In this document: positions 36,909 through 48,030 of the stretch, in pieces
Layout of the letters: the number at the start of each line of letters is the position of its first letter
Numbering within the stretch: position 1 is the first letter of the stretch
From: Irpex lacteus
Lineage: Eukaryota; Basidiomycota; Agaricomycetes; Polyporales; Irpicaceae
Assembly: GCA_001986395.2 (NCBI GenBank)
Contig: MQVO02000026.1
Span: forward strand, 1-64,000
Direction: 5' to 3'
DNA length: 64,000 bases
Translations under genes and position numbers: made by a program
The notes under the pieces: generated by a model
Databases searched by the model: none
Told to the model about the DNA's origin: nothing
Seen by the model: only the letters and a program-made list of their open reading frames with translations

Positions 36909-39900
36909 TGCATACCTCCCAATATGGTCAGTACACCACAGCCCACAGCTAGCAAGTCCTTTTCTGAAAGGAATCTCACTACTGTACTAGTAATCTTTCA
37001 GAAAGGAATTGCTGTAACAGCAGCAATCTTTCAGAAAATGCTACATGGTCGCCTGTCGCACGAAGGTGGAGAGTATTCGGATAGCGTGAAGATTCTAATA
37101 TCGGAAATGACCAGTTCTCGGTGAGTTCTTCTACATCTTTCTCAAGCTCTCTCTTCTTGAACTGCACTTCAGACGCTATAACGGTACACACTCGAGTGCA
37201 CGTACACGACGTGAGCGCCTCGTAGCGCTACGAGCGAACTGGAACGATCAGATGCCGCAACTGGTGACTACGTATATGGAGTGGAAACGCTCGCGATCGA
37301 CGCGCGAACAGTCTAAGAACGGTGCACAGAAAGACCCCACCCCAACACCAACACAAGCGACTTCTGTTCCAGATACCACCGACTCAGCGACGGACATCAA
37401 TGGCGAAACACGGCACTTCGACGTTACCGCTGTGTGGACCCACGGTAATCGAACACAAATCAAGCCTCTTCCATTACTGATCATTCGATTGTTTGTAGAG
37501 CGGCGCAGAGTCTCTATCGCACAAAGAACCGAGGAATATGCTAACGTGTGTCTGGTTCGGCAGGGTCTCCTCGGATGCTCCCCCATCGATCCAGCAATCG
37601 CCTTCAGTTTTCACACTCTCGAGCTTTACCATCGGCTACCCCGAAGACACCCTCGACTAGGGGATCCAGGCCATGGCGCGAGCGCTCTGCGATGTTCACG
37701 AAGTACGCTTCCTTCTTTTTATTTCCGGACACTCTTACGGACTGTACCTAGGTGAATTATTTGGATTCCTATCGAGAGCAGCTATCAATAGCATTTGACG
37801 CTTATCTCGATATCTTGCGTCGCGTACAGCTGCAGGTTGATTGTGCCTTAGGACGACACACCCCAAACTGGCGCATGAAGAATGCATGCCCATGTTGTAA
37901 CTATGAGGTATGATCCTACACATGAAGGGGAGTAGCGTATTAATGTGTTTTACAGTTGAAAGACGAGCCAATTCTCAAGCCAAAGAGGCTAGGTGCTATG
38001 GATGGCAACAATTCAGCAAAGCGAGTTGCCAGCGCCGGTTTAGTTGACTTTGCTCAGTTTAACAGCGACTACTTCCTGTCTCGCGAAGAGGTTGATCACT
38101 TTCAGTACGAAGTAAAAGGTCGCAAACGTAAAGACGCCAGCGACGACCCTACTGTAGGGTTAGCACTTTGTTTACGCGCGCATTCAACTAATTGCGTTGA
38201 TGCGATAGGCTGGAGAGAATCCCGACATCGACACTGAGGATGAGGACGACCGCGATGCGCATGACGCGCCGTGGATACCAGACACCTCGAAACCCGGCGA
38301 CGTCACTGATGGCCAGGTCAATACGACAACCTGTACTGAGAACTGGAAGGCGTCGGCTGAGGAACATCACAAGAAAGCCCTCGACATCTACCATCAGACA
38401 GGAATCTTTGGCAGCGCATGTCAGCATCATTTCATTGAGAAGTTTTGCGAGATGATCAGAAGCGGGGAGCTGTAAGTGGACTCACCTAGCCTCATAATAA
38501 AGCTACTGATGCCTGTTCGTTTACCAGGGCAAAATACCCCCTTGCTATAACAAACCATACATTGGACGTGCACGACGACTCCGATATCACCATCGGATAC
38601 GACATAGGTTGTGCGTTCACCAGCACCACCAATCGCAGCTCCCTCAGCCCTCGGATCAAAGCACGAGGCCTAAGCTTTGTTGTCAACGCCTTCCACGGCT
38701 ACGCGCACAACCGCCTCTGTCAAACCAAGTTTCACATCCTGTACAGGCCGGGATGTGGGATCGAGGACCTGGAAACTATGGAGAGAGTCTTCTCCGCCTC
38801 TAACAACGTCGCGCGTACGATTCGTTATGCGTCCCAATACCACTGGATGCAAGCACTGGACCTGCACTTCCGGCAATGGGACGAAGAGAAGTACTTCGAA
38901 CTAAGTGCGGTCAGATTTTACACGCTCTACGCCATCTAACATCGGTTACTAGGCAAGTTTCTATTCAATAACTATCGTCAAGCACTCAATATCATCAAGG
39001 ATTACTTACCCGAGGTTGAACGGATGAAGGCGTCCCTTCAAATAGAAGATGCGGACATCGAGCAATGGCTCGTTGAAGAGCAGAAGTTTCTCATGAGCTT
39101 GAAGAACGAGCCCGAAGAGCGTGTGTTACAGATCGCATACGTCGAAGCACTAATAGCGCGCGATAACGCGGAGTAAACTCTGTTTGCTATTATTCACGAT
39201 TGATTTACTAACTCTTCATTAAGCGCAATATTGCAGAAAGCTAATGTGCGGTTCCGAGATGGAGTCCCCGTCGTGGGGGGGTCTGGACGGCGGCGTAATG
39301 ATGAGTACGTCGCTCTTCGTCCTCATTAATACACTAACTCATGGGTTCCTAGTGCGCCATTGCAGGAAGCGAACTTGATGTTCGAGCATGAGGAACCGGC
39401 GGGAGCGGCGGACAGAGAAGGCAATGGGCTGAAGACTCGTCGCTTAGAAACTCAACGTCGCAACGCCACACACGCTATGAACGTTGCCATACAAGCGGTC
39501 AACGACCTTGAACTCAAGTTGGACGTCGAAGACACATGGACTCCGGAGCACCCGCAGTATCAAGAGACCCTGCGATACATGCGTATGAGACGCTTCCACC
39601 GCGCTCTCGACACGCTACAGCGACTCGTCGTACAACGCCTACTGGAAATGACGAAGGCCAATGCATCAGGGATGAGTGAGTATCTTGATATTTCCCCGAC
39701 TCCGCTCAGTACTGATCTCGTCTTACTAGGTTACAAACTTCGTACATCAATCGGGAAGGCAATGAAAACGCGCAGCAAGGCGATCAGGACGGCACTCAAG
39801 AAGTACAACTCCCTCGCTACGCAGATGGATCCACCGGCACCGGTTTTGCAGTGGAAGGATGTGATGAACTACGCATTCGTCTCTGAGTTTGATCTTCTGC

Positions 39901-40630
39901 ATCATGCGTACTCACACAGAGACATCTCACAGCTTCCGTGGGCCATACAGCTCAACCGAGAGATCGCCGGCAAATACTACAAGATCAAGGGCGCACGAGA
40001 TGAAATTGTGCGCTTGAACGTTGAGTGTCGACGTTTACAGACTCACATCCGGGACGAAGAAGCTCTGTATGTACAAGTCATACAGAGACTCTCGCAGACT
40101 TCCCCACTCCTTGCAGAAGAGGTGCGCGCAGCCTACGAAAATCGACGACGCGTGAACAGGGTCCATCGAGTTCGACTGAATGCTATTCAATCGCTGGAGG
40201 GCTTCACCGGATGGACTACAGCTGGTACGCGATTGGAGAGGCCTGACACTCAGCGGGATCAACAGCAAGACGTACAGATGGGCCGACCAGATGACGTGCC
40301 TGGTGAACTCAACGTGCGAGAGGCAGATCCAGATCGAATCACACCGGAAGTCAGGGATCATGATATGGGGGCAGAGGTGGATATCGAAGTTGTGCCTGGG
40401 GAACAGGAGGAGCGTGTAGCTGTCGAGGCAGAGATGGCGGAAAACCGAGATGCTCAGGAAGTGGCCGAGGACGAGCAATTGAACGACGAGATGGAAATCA
40501 TCAACGATTTCGTTGAACAGCTTGCTGTAGAGCCTGTAGCGATGAGACGTGGCGTACCGATACACATGATGAATAGATTTAGAATTTAGAATGTCTTGTG
40601 CATGACGATCAGGGGCGGTACACACATGAA

Positions 40631-42683
40631 AGCTAATTAGCGTTGCGTTTTACCAGGTATTTATCTCGATCATCGTGGGACAATCATGGGATAATCATGG
40701 GATAGTCATGGGATAATCCTCATGGGCCATCAAACAACGTTCTCGCCACCCTCTTTCATGCGCGCTCACTGCCAAACATCGATCAATCATGTTGTTCATC
40801 GCGCGGGATTATTTCGGCGTCGCCCCCGCCTCTCCGCTCAACGCCATCAACAGCGCGCACAAAGTATCGCTCTCCCTCTACCATTCACAATCCTCCTCCT
40901 CTCGTTTTTTGTACCATAGTACAATTCGGTATGCAGATTTTGAATCCACTGCTTCCTTAATTTTAATCAGTCTGTATCTTTCTATAATCATTAGATCTCA
41001 TGTGGCCACAGCAGTGAATATAGGATGTACGACATTATAATATACTTACAACTTCGCCACTGCGCACACATCATTAGGAGTACTATGTGGTGTTGTTTGC
41101 ATGTTACTTATATTTATCAGGCCCTTTGATGCAATAGTACGCATCTCATGTGCCCGGCAGAGGCCTTGGGCAGATATACGGGTATAGGGCAGGTGCGTGG
41201 ATGATAATAATATGTGACCGTGTGAAGGAGTATGTAATGAGTGAGATAGAGTACCCCGATTGTGTACGTAGCACGTTCGTTATGTATCATACCGACGTTC
41301 TCCTCCTGCACCTAGGCATGACAAAAGCTCTGGATTTCAACAGCCACATGCATCGGACAGCTTAGGTAACTACACAGTCGTGTAGCGAAGCATCGAAAAT
41401 GGTATGTACAATGTCTTGTTGTTCCCCGCCGTGCCTTGAGCATTGACGCGAAACGCAGACTTAGCATGACTTTATGTGAATGCGCGTCACTGTAACCTAA
41501 GAGCCCAAATCGCTCCCTGGAAGTGGCTACAAGCGTAAGGATGCATGAGAACCTTTTGGAATATGATACACTTACTATATGTATAGTCAATGTCACGTTA
41601 ACTTGGCCGGACACAAAAATTAGAGGGCAGAACACGCAGGACATAACGAGAACGAGCTGGTTTCAAGCGGATTTGAACAGTGAATCATGTTTGAATCCTG
41701 TTCAGACGCTGTCCTCAACACGCCTTTGTTCATATCTCCGCTTCCACAACTCCAATAGACACAAAGTAAAGTGCGTATTGGTGCATTATGACTACCTTAA
41801 ACACGTCCAACTAATTATTTTGTACGTCCCAGTGTTGTGGCTACTTACACGGAGCGATTTGAACTCAGAGGTTAGGGTGGCGCACACTCATGTAAAGTCT
41901 GCACTTCGCAACAATGCTGGAGGCACGGCGGGAGGCAACAAGGTATTTTACATACCATTTTCGAGGTCGCTCTAAACGATGATGTGGGTACCCCAGCAAC
42001 CCGATCCCTGCGTGCATTGATATACATCATTCTGTCCTCGCGTAGGTTGAGACGGAAAACATCGGTATCCTACAGTAAGTACATATTATTTAAACTATCG
42101 GGGTACTTTATCTCACTCATTACATACTCCTTCACACGGTCACATATCATTATCATGCACACATCTGCCCTATACCCGTATATCTGCCCAAGGCCTCTGC
42201 CGGGCACATGAGATGCGTACTATTGCATCAAAGGGCCTAATAAATATAAGTAACATGCAAACAACACCACATAGTACTCCTAATGATGTGTGTGCAGTGG
42301 CGAAGTTGTAAGTATATTATAATGTCGTACATCCTATATTCACTGCTGTGGCCACATGAGATCTAATGATTATAGAAAGATACAGACTGATTAAAATTAA
42401 GGAAGCAGTGGATTCAAAATCTGCATACCGAATTGTACTATGGTACAAAAAACGAGAGGAGGAGGATTGTGAATGGTAGAGGGAGAGCGATACTTTGTGC
42501 GCGCTGTTGATGGCGTTGAGCGGAGAGGCGGGGGCGACGCCGAAATAATCCCGCGCGATGAACAACATGATTGATCGATGTTTGGCAGTGAGCGCGCATG
42601 AAAGAGGGTGGCGAGAACGTTGTTTGATGGGCCATCAAAATCATCCAGAAGGATACCTGGTAAGAACCCAACGCTAATTAGCT
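40631..42683. mobile_element. Second foldback structure, 2.05 kb, with KDZ-like termini
   Basis: Arms 40631-41260 and 42097-42683 are inverted copies (paired positions sum to 83357). The left arm has about 43 extra bases from a tandem ATCATGGGATA-type repeat near 40673-40725. Ends read AGCTAATTAGCG, then TTACCAGGTA and TCTCGATC-like stretches that also occur in the outer KDZ inverted repeats, so it looks like a diverged relative of them. The 836-bp spacer has no recognisable gene. No target duplication was found. Confidence 0.7.
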
Positions 42684-42788
42684 TTGAACTCAACCACCGT
42701 GGTGCGGTAGCAACAGCAACCGCGAGTGAGCGCGCGCTGTAAGTTCATTTTTGCACTCACAGTGTCCTCTTCCACTGAACATCCAACT

Positions 42789-44591
42789 ATGAGCTCAACC
42801 AGCCGCGCTTTATATGCCCCACCCGCCTTGCGTCGATTCGCGGTGACACATGGGGAAGTCTCCGGCGTAGTCAGTCCAAGAGACATCGCAATTGAGCGGT
42901 TCCGGCAAAGGCTCAATGTTCACAACTCCAGTGTCGGCCCCCCTCCACACCACTTGCACCGACACTTCGTGACCGAAACCCGTGATCGTCGACTCGCCAC
43001 GCATGAAGCCATTGGAGATATCCGAGACGCGGTAAGCACAGCATGCCCATCTAATCAGCCTTTGGCTCATCGACTCAACATAGGTGACTGGTATGGATAA
43101 CGTCGCGGACGTTATCTTCATCGGTTTCGCCATCCGCCCCGAGTGGAATCTCTCCGAGCCCCTCGATCCTCAAGACATTCACGTTGAAACGATCACATCG
43201 CATCACATCCCCCAACATCCCGCGTATAAAGAGGTAGTCGATGATCTGCGAAAAGTTGTCAGAGAACATATCGCGTTTCCTCACATATACACCTACCACC
43301 AGCGTCTCCACTCTGTGACTCCTGGACGCGGGTATATTATCGACGCAGAAACAGGGCGTATCCGGGACAATGCAGTTCGACTCGCACAGGGTGTACGCCC
43401 TCCGCCAACTGTTGATGAACACTCGGGAGTCGTTTCGACAAGTAAGTCTACGATTTTTCAAACACGATCGAGCTGCACTAAACTACGTAAGTAGCAGCCA
43501 CACAGATAACGGGTAGTACTGCTTTGTCTGCCGTTCCCAGAACCCAGATCCGCAGACAAGCTTCACCAGTAGCAGAGACTCCGTCTCTGGATTCCCGGCA
43601 GGCAGCACGGTCTGGGGTATCCTCCGAGGCAGTAGCTATTCAGCTGCCTTCCGGTAGGACGCGATGGGTTCGCCCAGCACCCGTGATGACGTCCGGTCAG
43701 AACGGCCTTCTGGCTACTTCTGCTCACAGGTCACCAGCTAACGAGCCCAGCGCCCTCTCCCCCTCACGGCCGAATTCGAGGATACCAGGTGCAGCAGCCC
43801 ATCTGTTGCGCCCGGGGGTCGGTGTAGACGTGGCGAGCACTAGACTACCTCCAGGCAAGTGTCTCTATATCGTTTGGCATGTGTTCTTAAGACTGAATTT
43901 GCTTTGCCTATCCAATAGCTTCCACAGTCACCACTCGCGCGCCACGCACTACGCCGCTCGCCCGTCGTGCTGGTACTACTAGTATGGCCGCGACCGTACC
44001 TATCCCGCCCATCATCACACCTGCACAACCTCCGCCAGACCCCGTCGTCGTCTCAGATTCGGAGTCCGACGATACATCATTGTCTTGGGTACCTAGCGAT
44101 GACGAGTGGTTTCTTAACCGCAATGTCGTCGTCGCCGCACCGTCTAGCGACGAGGAGGAACCCGAGTCCGACGTCGAGAGTTGGGTACACACACCTGAGG
44201 GGTCGCCACCTCGCAGATCATCCCGCAATCACGACATTCACCTTACAGCTTCAGCTCCCCCTGACGCCGACATTACTCATCTTACAGCTTCTGCTCCCCC
44301 TGACCCCGATGATCCACCCCCGAGTACAGTGAGTATCTGCAACCCACGGTAGATTTATTTGGGTTTCATCCTACCATCGCCGATTTCCTTCGCACACGCA
44401 ATCTGTCATCCGCCGGACTTGTAAGAATTGATGCAACCCTAGATTATCATGTAAATGACTGGATTGTCGGTTTTCTGGGAGCCGGACTTAACCAAGCTGA
44501 CGCAGAACAGCTACACACGGTAGTGATTCAGTCATTACCTGAGTCCAGTAGAGAGGTTTTAAGCACGGCTTGGGCAGCAGAGGATAATTGA
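42789..44591 (+). CDS. KDZ cargo gene A, hypothetical protein
   Basis: The ATG at 42789 begins MSSTSRALYAPPALRRFAVT. After an intron (GTAAGC near 43033, AG near 43084) it reads MDNVADVIFIGFAIRPEWNL and then HIPQHPAYKEVVDDLRKVV. A later Ser/Pro-rich part (QIRRQASPVAETPS) is joined by a GC-AG intron (43855-43918) to STVTTRAPRTTPLARR and an acidic part (VVSDSESDDTSLSWVPSDDE). The C-terminal segment reads LFGFHPTIADFLRTRNLSSA and GAGLNQADAEQLHTV, stop at 44589-44591. It is in a different frame from the acidic part. A one-base change in the C5 run at 44317-44321 would link them, or a splice was missed. Function unknown. Its place inside the transposon suggests a role in, or a passenger of, transposition. 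Confidence 0.55.
43855..43918 (+). other. GC-AG intron in KDZ cargo gene A
   Basis: The donor CCAG|GCAAGT fits the classic GC donor; the acceptor is CAATAG. Splicing joins two open stretches in phase (P then ASTVTTR). No GT donor at this place gives a clean join. Confidence 0.6.
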
Positions 44592-44832
44592 TATTAATAA
44601 GCAGTAGATATTCGCAACTTGTTGTATACACAGAGTGCTATAAGTATACATGTGAGAGAACCCGCCACAAGTACAAGACAACACTACAGACATGATATAA
44701 GGCATGGTCTTGTAGAGTGAGTCAAGGATCACGTGCGCCAGTGATGAGTTTTCTTGCCAAACCTCAGGTTAGGGGCCCCTTCCTCTACATCTTGCGCGCC
44801 GGTTATTGACCTTCAGCTCGAATCCGCTCCCA

Positions 44833-46354
44833 ATGGATAGTAACAGCAACAACCAGGCCTCCCGCAGACGTGCGCAGCAACCAAAGGGACTCAAGGCGGC
44901 TCATAAAGAGCGCAATGATGCCATACAGGCGAAGCTGAGCGAACTGAGGGACGAGATGGCGGCAAGGATCAAGCAAATATCTGAAGACACCGGAAAGTAA
45001 GTAAACACGATCTTTCTTACAGTGAATCATGAGCTCATACCTCGCAGGGATCGTCGATGGGTTGAGATGCAGCTATACCAGGGCGGCAAGATGCTCAGAA
45101 AGCGACGTGCTGTCAACCGCTATAATGCGGCCATCTCACACGCAGCTAAAGAGCGACGAGCACAAGGTTAGTCCACATTTCACCGCGGTTAAAATCAAAC
45201 GGTACGCCGAAGTTAAAACTCACCGCGCAGGTTTACCAAGCCATGGCAGAAAAACCATCGCAGTCCTATCAAAAGAGGTCGCGGCGTCTGGGCAGTGGAA
45301 AGACACATCAGACGATGAGCTACAAGAGACAGTGGACGAGCTTACCGAGAGGAAAAAGGCTAAATTACGGCCGGTAACCGAGAAGATGGTTGGTCATGAG
45401 GTCCAAAGTACAATGGGTATCCTTGAGGCGGAGGTGAGTGAAGCTCTGTGGGTAAGACTCGCGGGACATACCTATTCACCGCTTCGTAGGCAGTTGGCCT
45501 AGCGAAGCGTGTTGGGGCTGAGTACCTCATGCTCACACTGAACAGCGGCGTGACGGACACCTGGGACGCGCGGGTTATGGCTTCGCCTGGCGTGGAAAAG
45601 GCTCTTGATAGCATCTACAAACAAACCTCCGAGGTGTTCGCTATGAAAGTACAAGCGTACATCAACTCCGGCGTAGCAGGTAAGTATTATCGAGCTCGCC
45701 AGTGTGGAACTCACCACTGAGTACGTCCCTTGTACCTCGTTGACAGGAGTGGTGAAAGTGGTGAAGGAGAACACTACAGTCTCCCTAAAGTCAGCGATAC
45801 GTGACATAGTGACAAAGGGCCTGCGTACGTACCACGCACCTTGTACATATCACGTTGTACTCAACGCATTCAACGCAGATACCATCCTTATGGAGGAAAG
45901 AGGGGTGAAGGAGGACGCCTTACCCTTGCACATGAATTGGGCACGGTATGAGACGTTGTGCGTCGTATATGGCATCGAGTTGAAGGGCTGGACGGGGCCG
46001 GATGGTGTTTGCAACCCAGACAAATTGAGAGGCATTGCTGAGCTGCAGAAGCTCAAGAATGCGCTCGACGACAGAAAGTGCTTCTGGACGGTGTTGACAG
46101 GGGAGGAGTGGACTGCTAAAAAGGCGGCCAACAACGCTCACGTGGCGTCCAAGGCCAAAGGGAAAGGTAAGGCGACTGCCGCGAACTTAGCTAGCGTGGC
46201 GATGGACGTCGACAACAACGTACCAGACATTGTTCAAGCTGGCGCCAGTGTCTCTGGTTTCATCTTCCCACCAACCGTCCCTCCGATTCCTGCAACATCG
46301 TGGTCGGGCCAAGAGTTCGCACAGGGTAGTAGCACAGGTTGGCAAGGTTGGTAG
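44833..46354 (+). CDS. KDZ cargo gene B, coiled-coil protein of unknown function
   Basis: Exons are 44833-44996, 45048-45166, 45231-45433, 45490-45679, 45747-45824 and 45879-46354. All have canonical ends and agree in phase. The protein begins MDSNSNNQASRRRAQQ with a basic coiled coil (KLSELRDEMAARIKQISE, then GGKMLRKRRAVNRYN). The middle has SDDELQETVDELTERKKAK. The C-terminal domain reads HMNWARYETLCVVYGIELKG, WTGPDGVCNPDKL and LQKLKNALDDRKCFWTVLT, a block I recognise from many unnamed Agaricomycete proteins. The tail is Lys/Ala-rich and ends GSSTGWQGW. No lesion is seen, so it may still be expressed. Confidence 0.7.
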
Positions 46355-47054
46355 TGAGACGGTGAGAGGAGGGAGATAGTGGGAAGGAGAAGGGACATGT
46401 ACAACACATCCCATCATTTTCAGTTGAAGTCGTGTATTCCCACGCTCGTGATCTGTACCCTGGCCCTTCTTCGATATTGTAACTCGTGTATCCCTTTAAA
46501 ACGTTAGCTTATGCGATACATTGCATGTATTTCCCTCAGCTAGTTCACTCACCGTACTGACATCTGCTCTGCTGGTGTCGAAAACCTTAACGTCGATCAC
46601 GCTGAGATTCACGATCGATCGCTGCACGATCAAGCGGGGTGCGGGGTACATTGTACATTGCTATCCACCTGGGATACAATTAAATGTTCTGCCTGACATT
46701 ATCGAGAAACAGCCGCGTATATAAGTGTGTATCGAACGGTCAGAAGGTGCCATGCTCAGCCATGGGAAATTCCAGTTCTTGTGCGAAAGCTTTGTGGCGT
46801 TGGCGATCGGATCGTCGGTATTGATCTGATGAGATCGCATGGTACGTTCAATGGTCAGCAGTAAGTTTATTGCTGTGTACCACGACTCACAGACAATTCA
46901 TGCAGAAGATACTCTACACATTGTATTTGTACAGTGCACAGTATCGACACAGCATCAGTAGCCTCGTAGAAAAACCTGCCAGGACGCGTGGGCGCTATAA
47001 AAATAGGGAGGTGTACGCAGTGCGGCGGTGAATATGATTACATGGAATAGAGGA
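46355..47054. other. Non-coding spacer between cargo and right KDZ terminus
   Basis: No gene or notable repeat found. Confidence 0.4.
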
Positions 47055-48022
47055 GAAAGCGCACTGGGGTCTGGGCTCAAGAGAGAGGCAGTACTGACCG
47101 TTGGCACAGAAACAAGTGATTACATAGCAAGAATACAGCTACACGTGTGCCAGAGATAGAACGGTAGCTGCGAGGGAACGGCAGGATGGCGCAAGAATGA
47201 TGGATGACATAAGAGCGAGGGCAGTTAGAATAGAGGGGAAAACGCCCGGACTCAAGGGAATCGCCGCGTGGCACGACGGATGACATCAGGGACGGTGCTG
47301 CAAGGGAAGGGAAAGCGCCCGGGCAGCCTGGACTCAGGGGAAAGGGCTGTGTGGTGGGGAAGACGCCGGAGGACAGTCTAGACTCAGGGGAAAGGGCCAT
47401 ATGACGAGGGAACGGCAGTGTGGCACGGGAGCGACTGATGACATAAGAACTATACAGTTGCACGTGGGACAGTGATGGGACGGTGCTACAGGGGAAGGGA
47501 AAGCGCCCGGGCAGCCTGGACTCAGGGGAAAGGGCTGTATGGTGGGGAAGACGCCGGAGGGCAGTCTAGACTCAGGGGAAGGGCGATATGACGAGGGAAC
47601 GGCAGTGTGGCACGGGAGCGACTGATGACATAAGAACTATACAGTTGCACGTGAGACAGTGATGGGACAGTGCTGCAAGGGAAGGGAGAGCGCCGGGGGG
47701 CAGTCTAGACTCAGGGGAAAGGACGGTATGGTACGGAACGATGGATTACATAAGAACTATATAGTTTACACGTGAGCAGATGATGGGACCACAGGGAACT
47801 CCAGACCGGCGGCGGACTGATGGGACTCGGCAAGGAGCGGCAGGCCACGCAGCTACCAAACGACAGCAGGAGTGACGAGATAGCGGCGGGATTGATGGGA
47901 TCGAGAAAAACAGCTGGTACATTACCTGGTAAGCTGTTTCAGGGGGAGTCAAGGCTAATTAGCTCGGCGGAGCGATACGGAATCCGGAGCTAATTAGCCT
48001 GTGATCTGGTGTTACACAGGAG
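47055..48022 (-). repeat. KDZ right terminal inverted repeat, with internal 185-bp tandem duplication
   Basis: Inverted copy of the left end. It is longer because a unit of about 185 bp (about 47280-47463 and 47466-47649) occurs twice here and once at the left, and because of a further insert of about 75 bp nearer the inner edge. Confidence 0.85.
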
Positions 48023-48030
48023 GAAAGACC
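48023..48030. repeat. 8-bp target site duplication, right copy (GAAAGACC)
   Basis: Identical to 32259-32266 and directly after the right terminus of the KDZ element. Confidence 0.92.

Larger units (their letters stand above)
33741..37040. mobile_element. Foldback (palindromic) insertion inside the transposase exon
   Basis: Two arms, 33905-35328 and 35485-36908, are near-perfect reverse complements (paired positions sum to 70813) around a spacer of about 156 bp. Outside them lie short inverted TTTTCTGAAA repeats reaching 33741 and 37040, where coding sequence stops and resumes in the same frame. Each arm is built from about four degenerate tandem units of roughly 320 bp. Each unit contains GTGGCCAG, a GGAATTTTGACGATAGC-like stretch and a CTCCTCCTCCCC block. 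Mirrored ORFs in the arms only reflect the palindrome. No clear target duplication was found. Confidence 0.8.
33366..40589 (+). pseudogene. KDZ transposase gene, interrupted by a foldback insertion and frameshifted
   Basis: The N terminus is MSAKAKKLRSSARQ (ATG 33366; exon 1 ends 33519, exon 2 starts 33567). Diagnostic family motifs follow in order: SHEGGEYSD, CPCCNYELKDEP, GAMDGNNSAKR, SDYFLSREEVDHF, YHQTGIFGSACQHHF, KYPLAITNHTLD, GYDIGCAF, VNAFHGYAHN, GIEDLETMERVFSASNN and FNNYRQALNIIK. The C-terminal coiled-coil part runs to TAG-type stop codon at 40589. Introns are canonical (for example 37121-37172, 37908-37955, 38472-38527, 38905-38952). Lesions: a 3.3-kb palindromic insertion inside exon 2 (about 33741-37040), and an extra G in GGGG at 37660-37663, which shifts the frame just before the expected SIQA-like block (seen as IQAMARALCDVHE in the next frame). 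YHQTG replaces the usual acidic (D/E)ETG. The open region around 39180-39360 was not fully spliced. Confidence 0.85.
32267..48022. mobile_element. KDZ (Kyakuja-Dileera-Zisupton) DNA transposon, 15,756 bp, with cargo
   Basis: Both termini read CTCCTGTGTAACACCAGATC inward, and exact 8-bp duplications flank them. Long inverted repeats (about 0.72 kb left, 0.97 kb right) enclose, left to right: a KDZ transposase gene interrupted by a 3.3-kb foldback insertion, a second foldback structure (40631-42683), two plus-strand cargo genes (42789-44591 and 44833-46354) and a short spacer. No TET/JBP dioxygenase gene, sometimes carried by these elements in basidiomycetes, was found. The transposase has at least one frameshift, so this copy is probably not autonomous now. 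Confidence 0.93.

Noticed and set aside
41261..42096. Gene in the spacer of the second foldback (ORF 41523-41975)
   Set aside because: No motif, no splice signals and low-complexity composition; more likely passenger DNA.
32267..48022. Searched the KDZ element for a TET/JBP dioxygenase cargo gene
   Set aside because: No HxD...H dioxygenase signature in either cargo gene; the only such protein in the window (JmjC at 15.8-18.9 kb) is outside the element.
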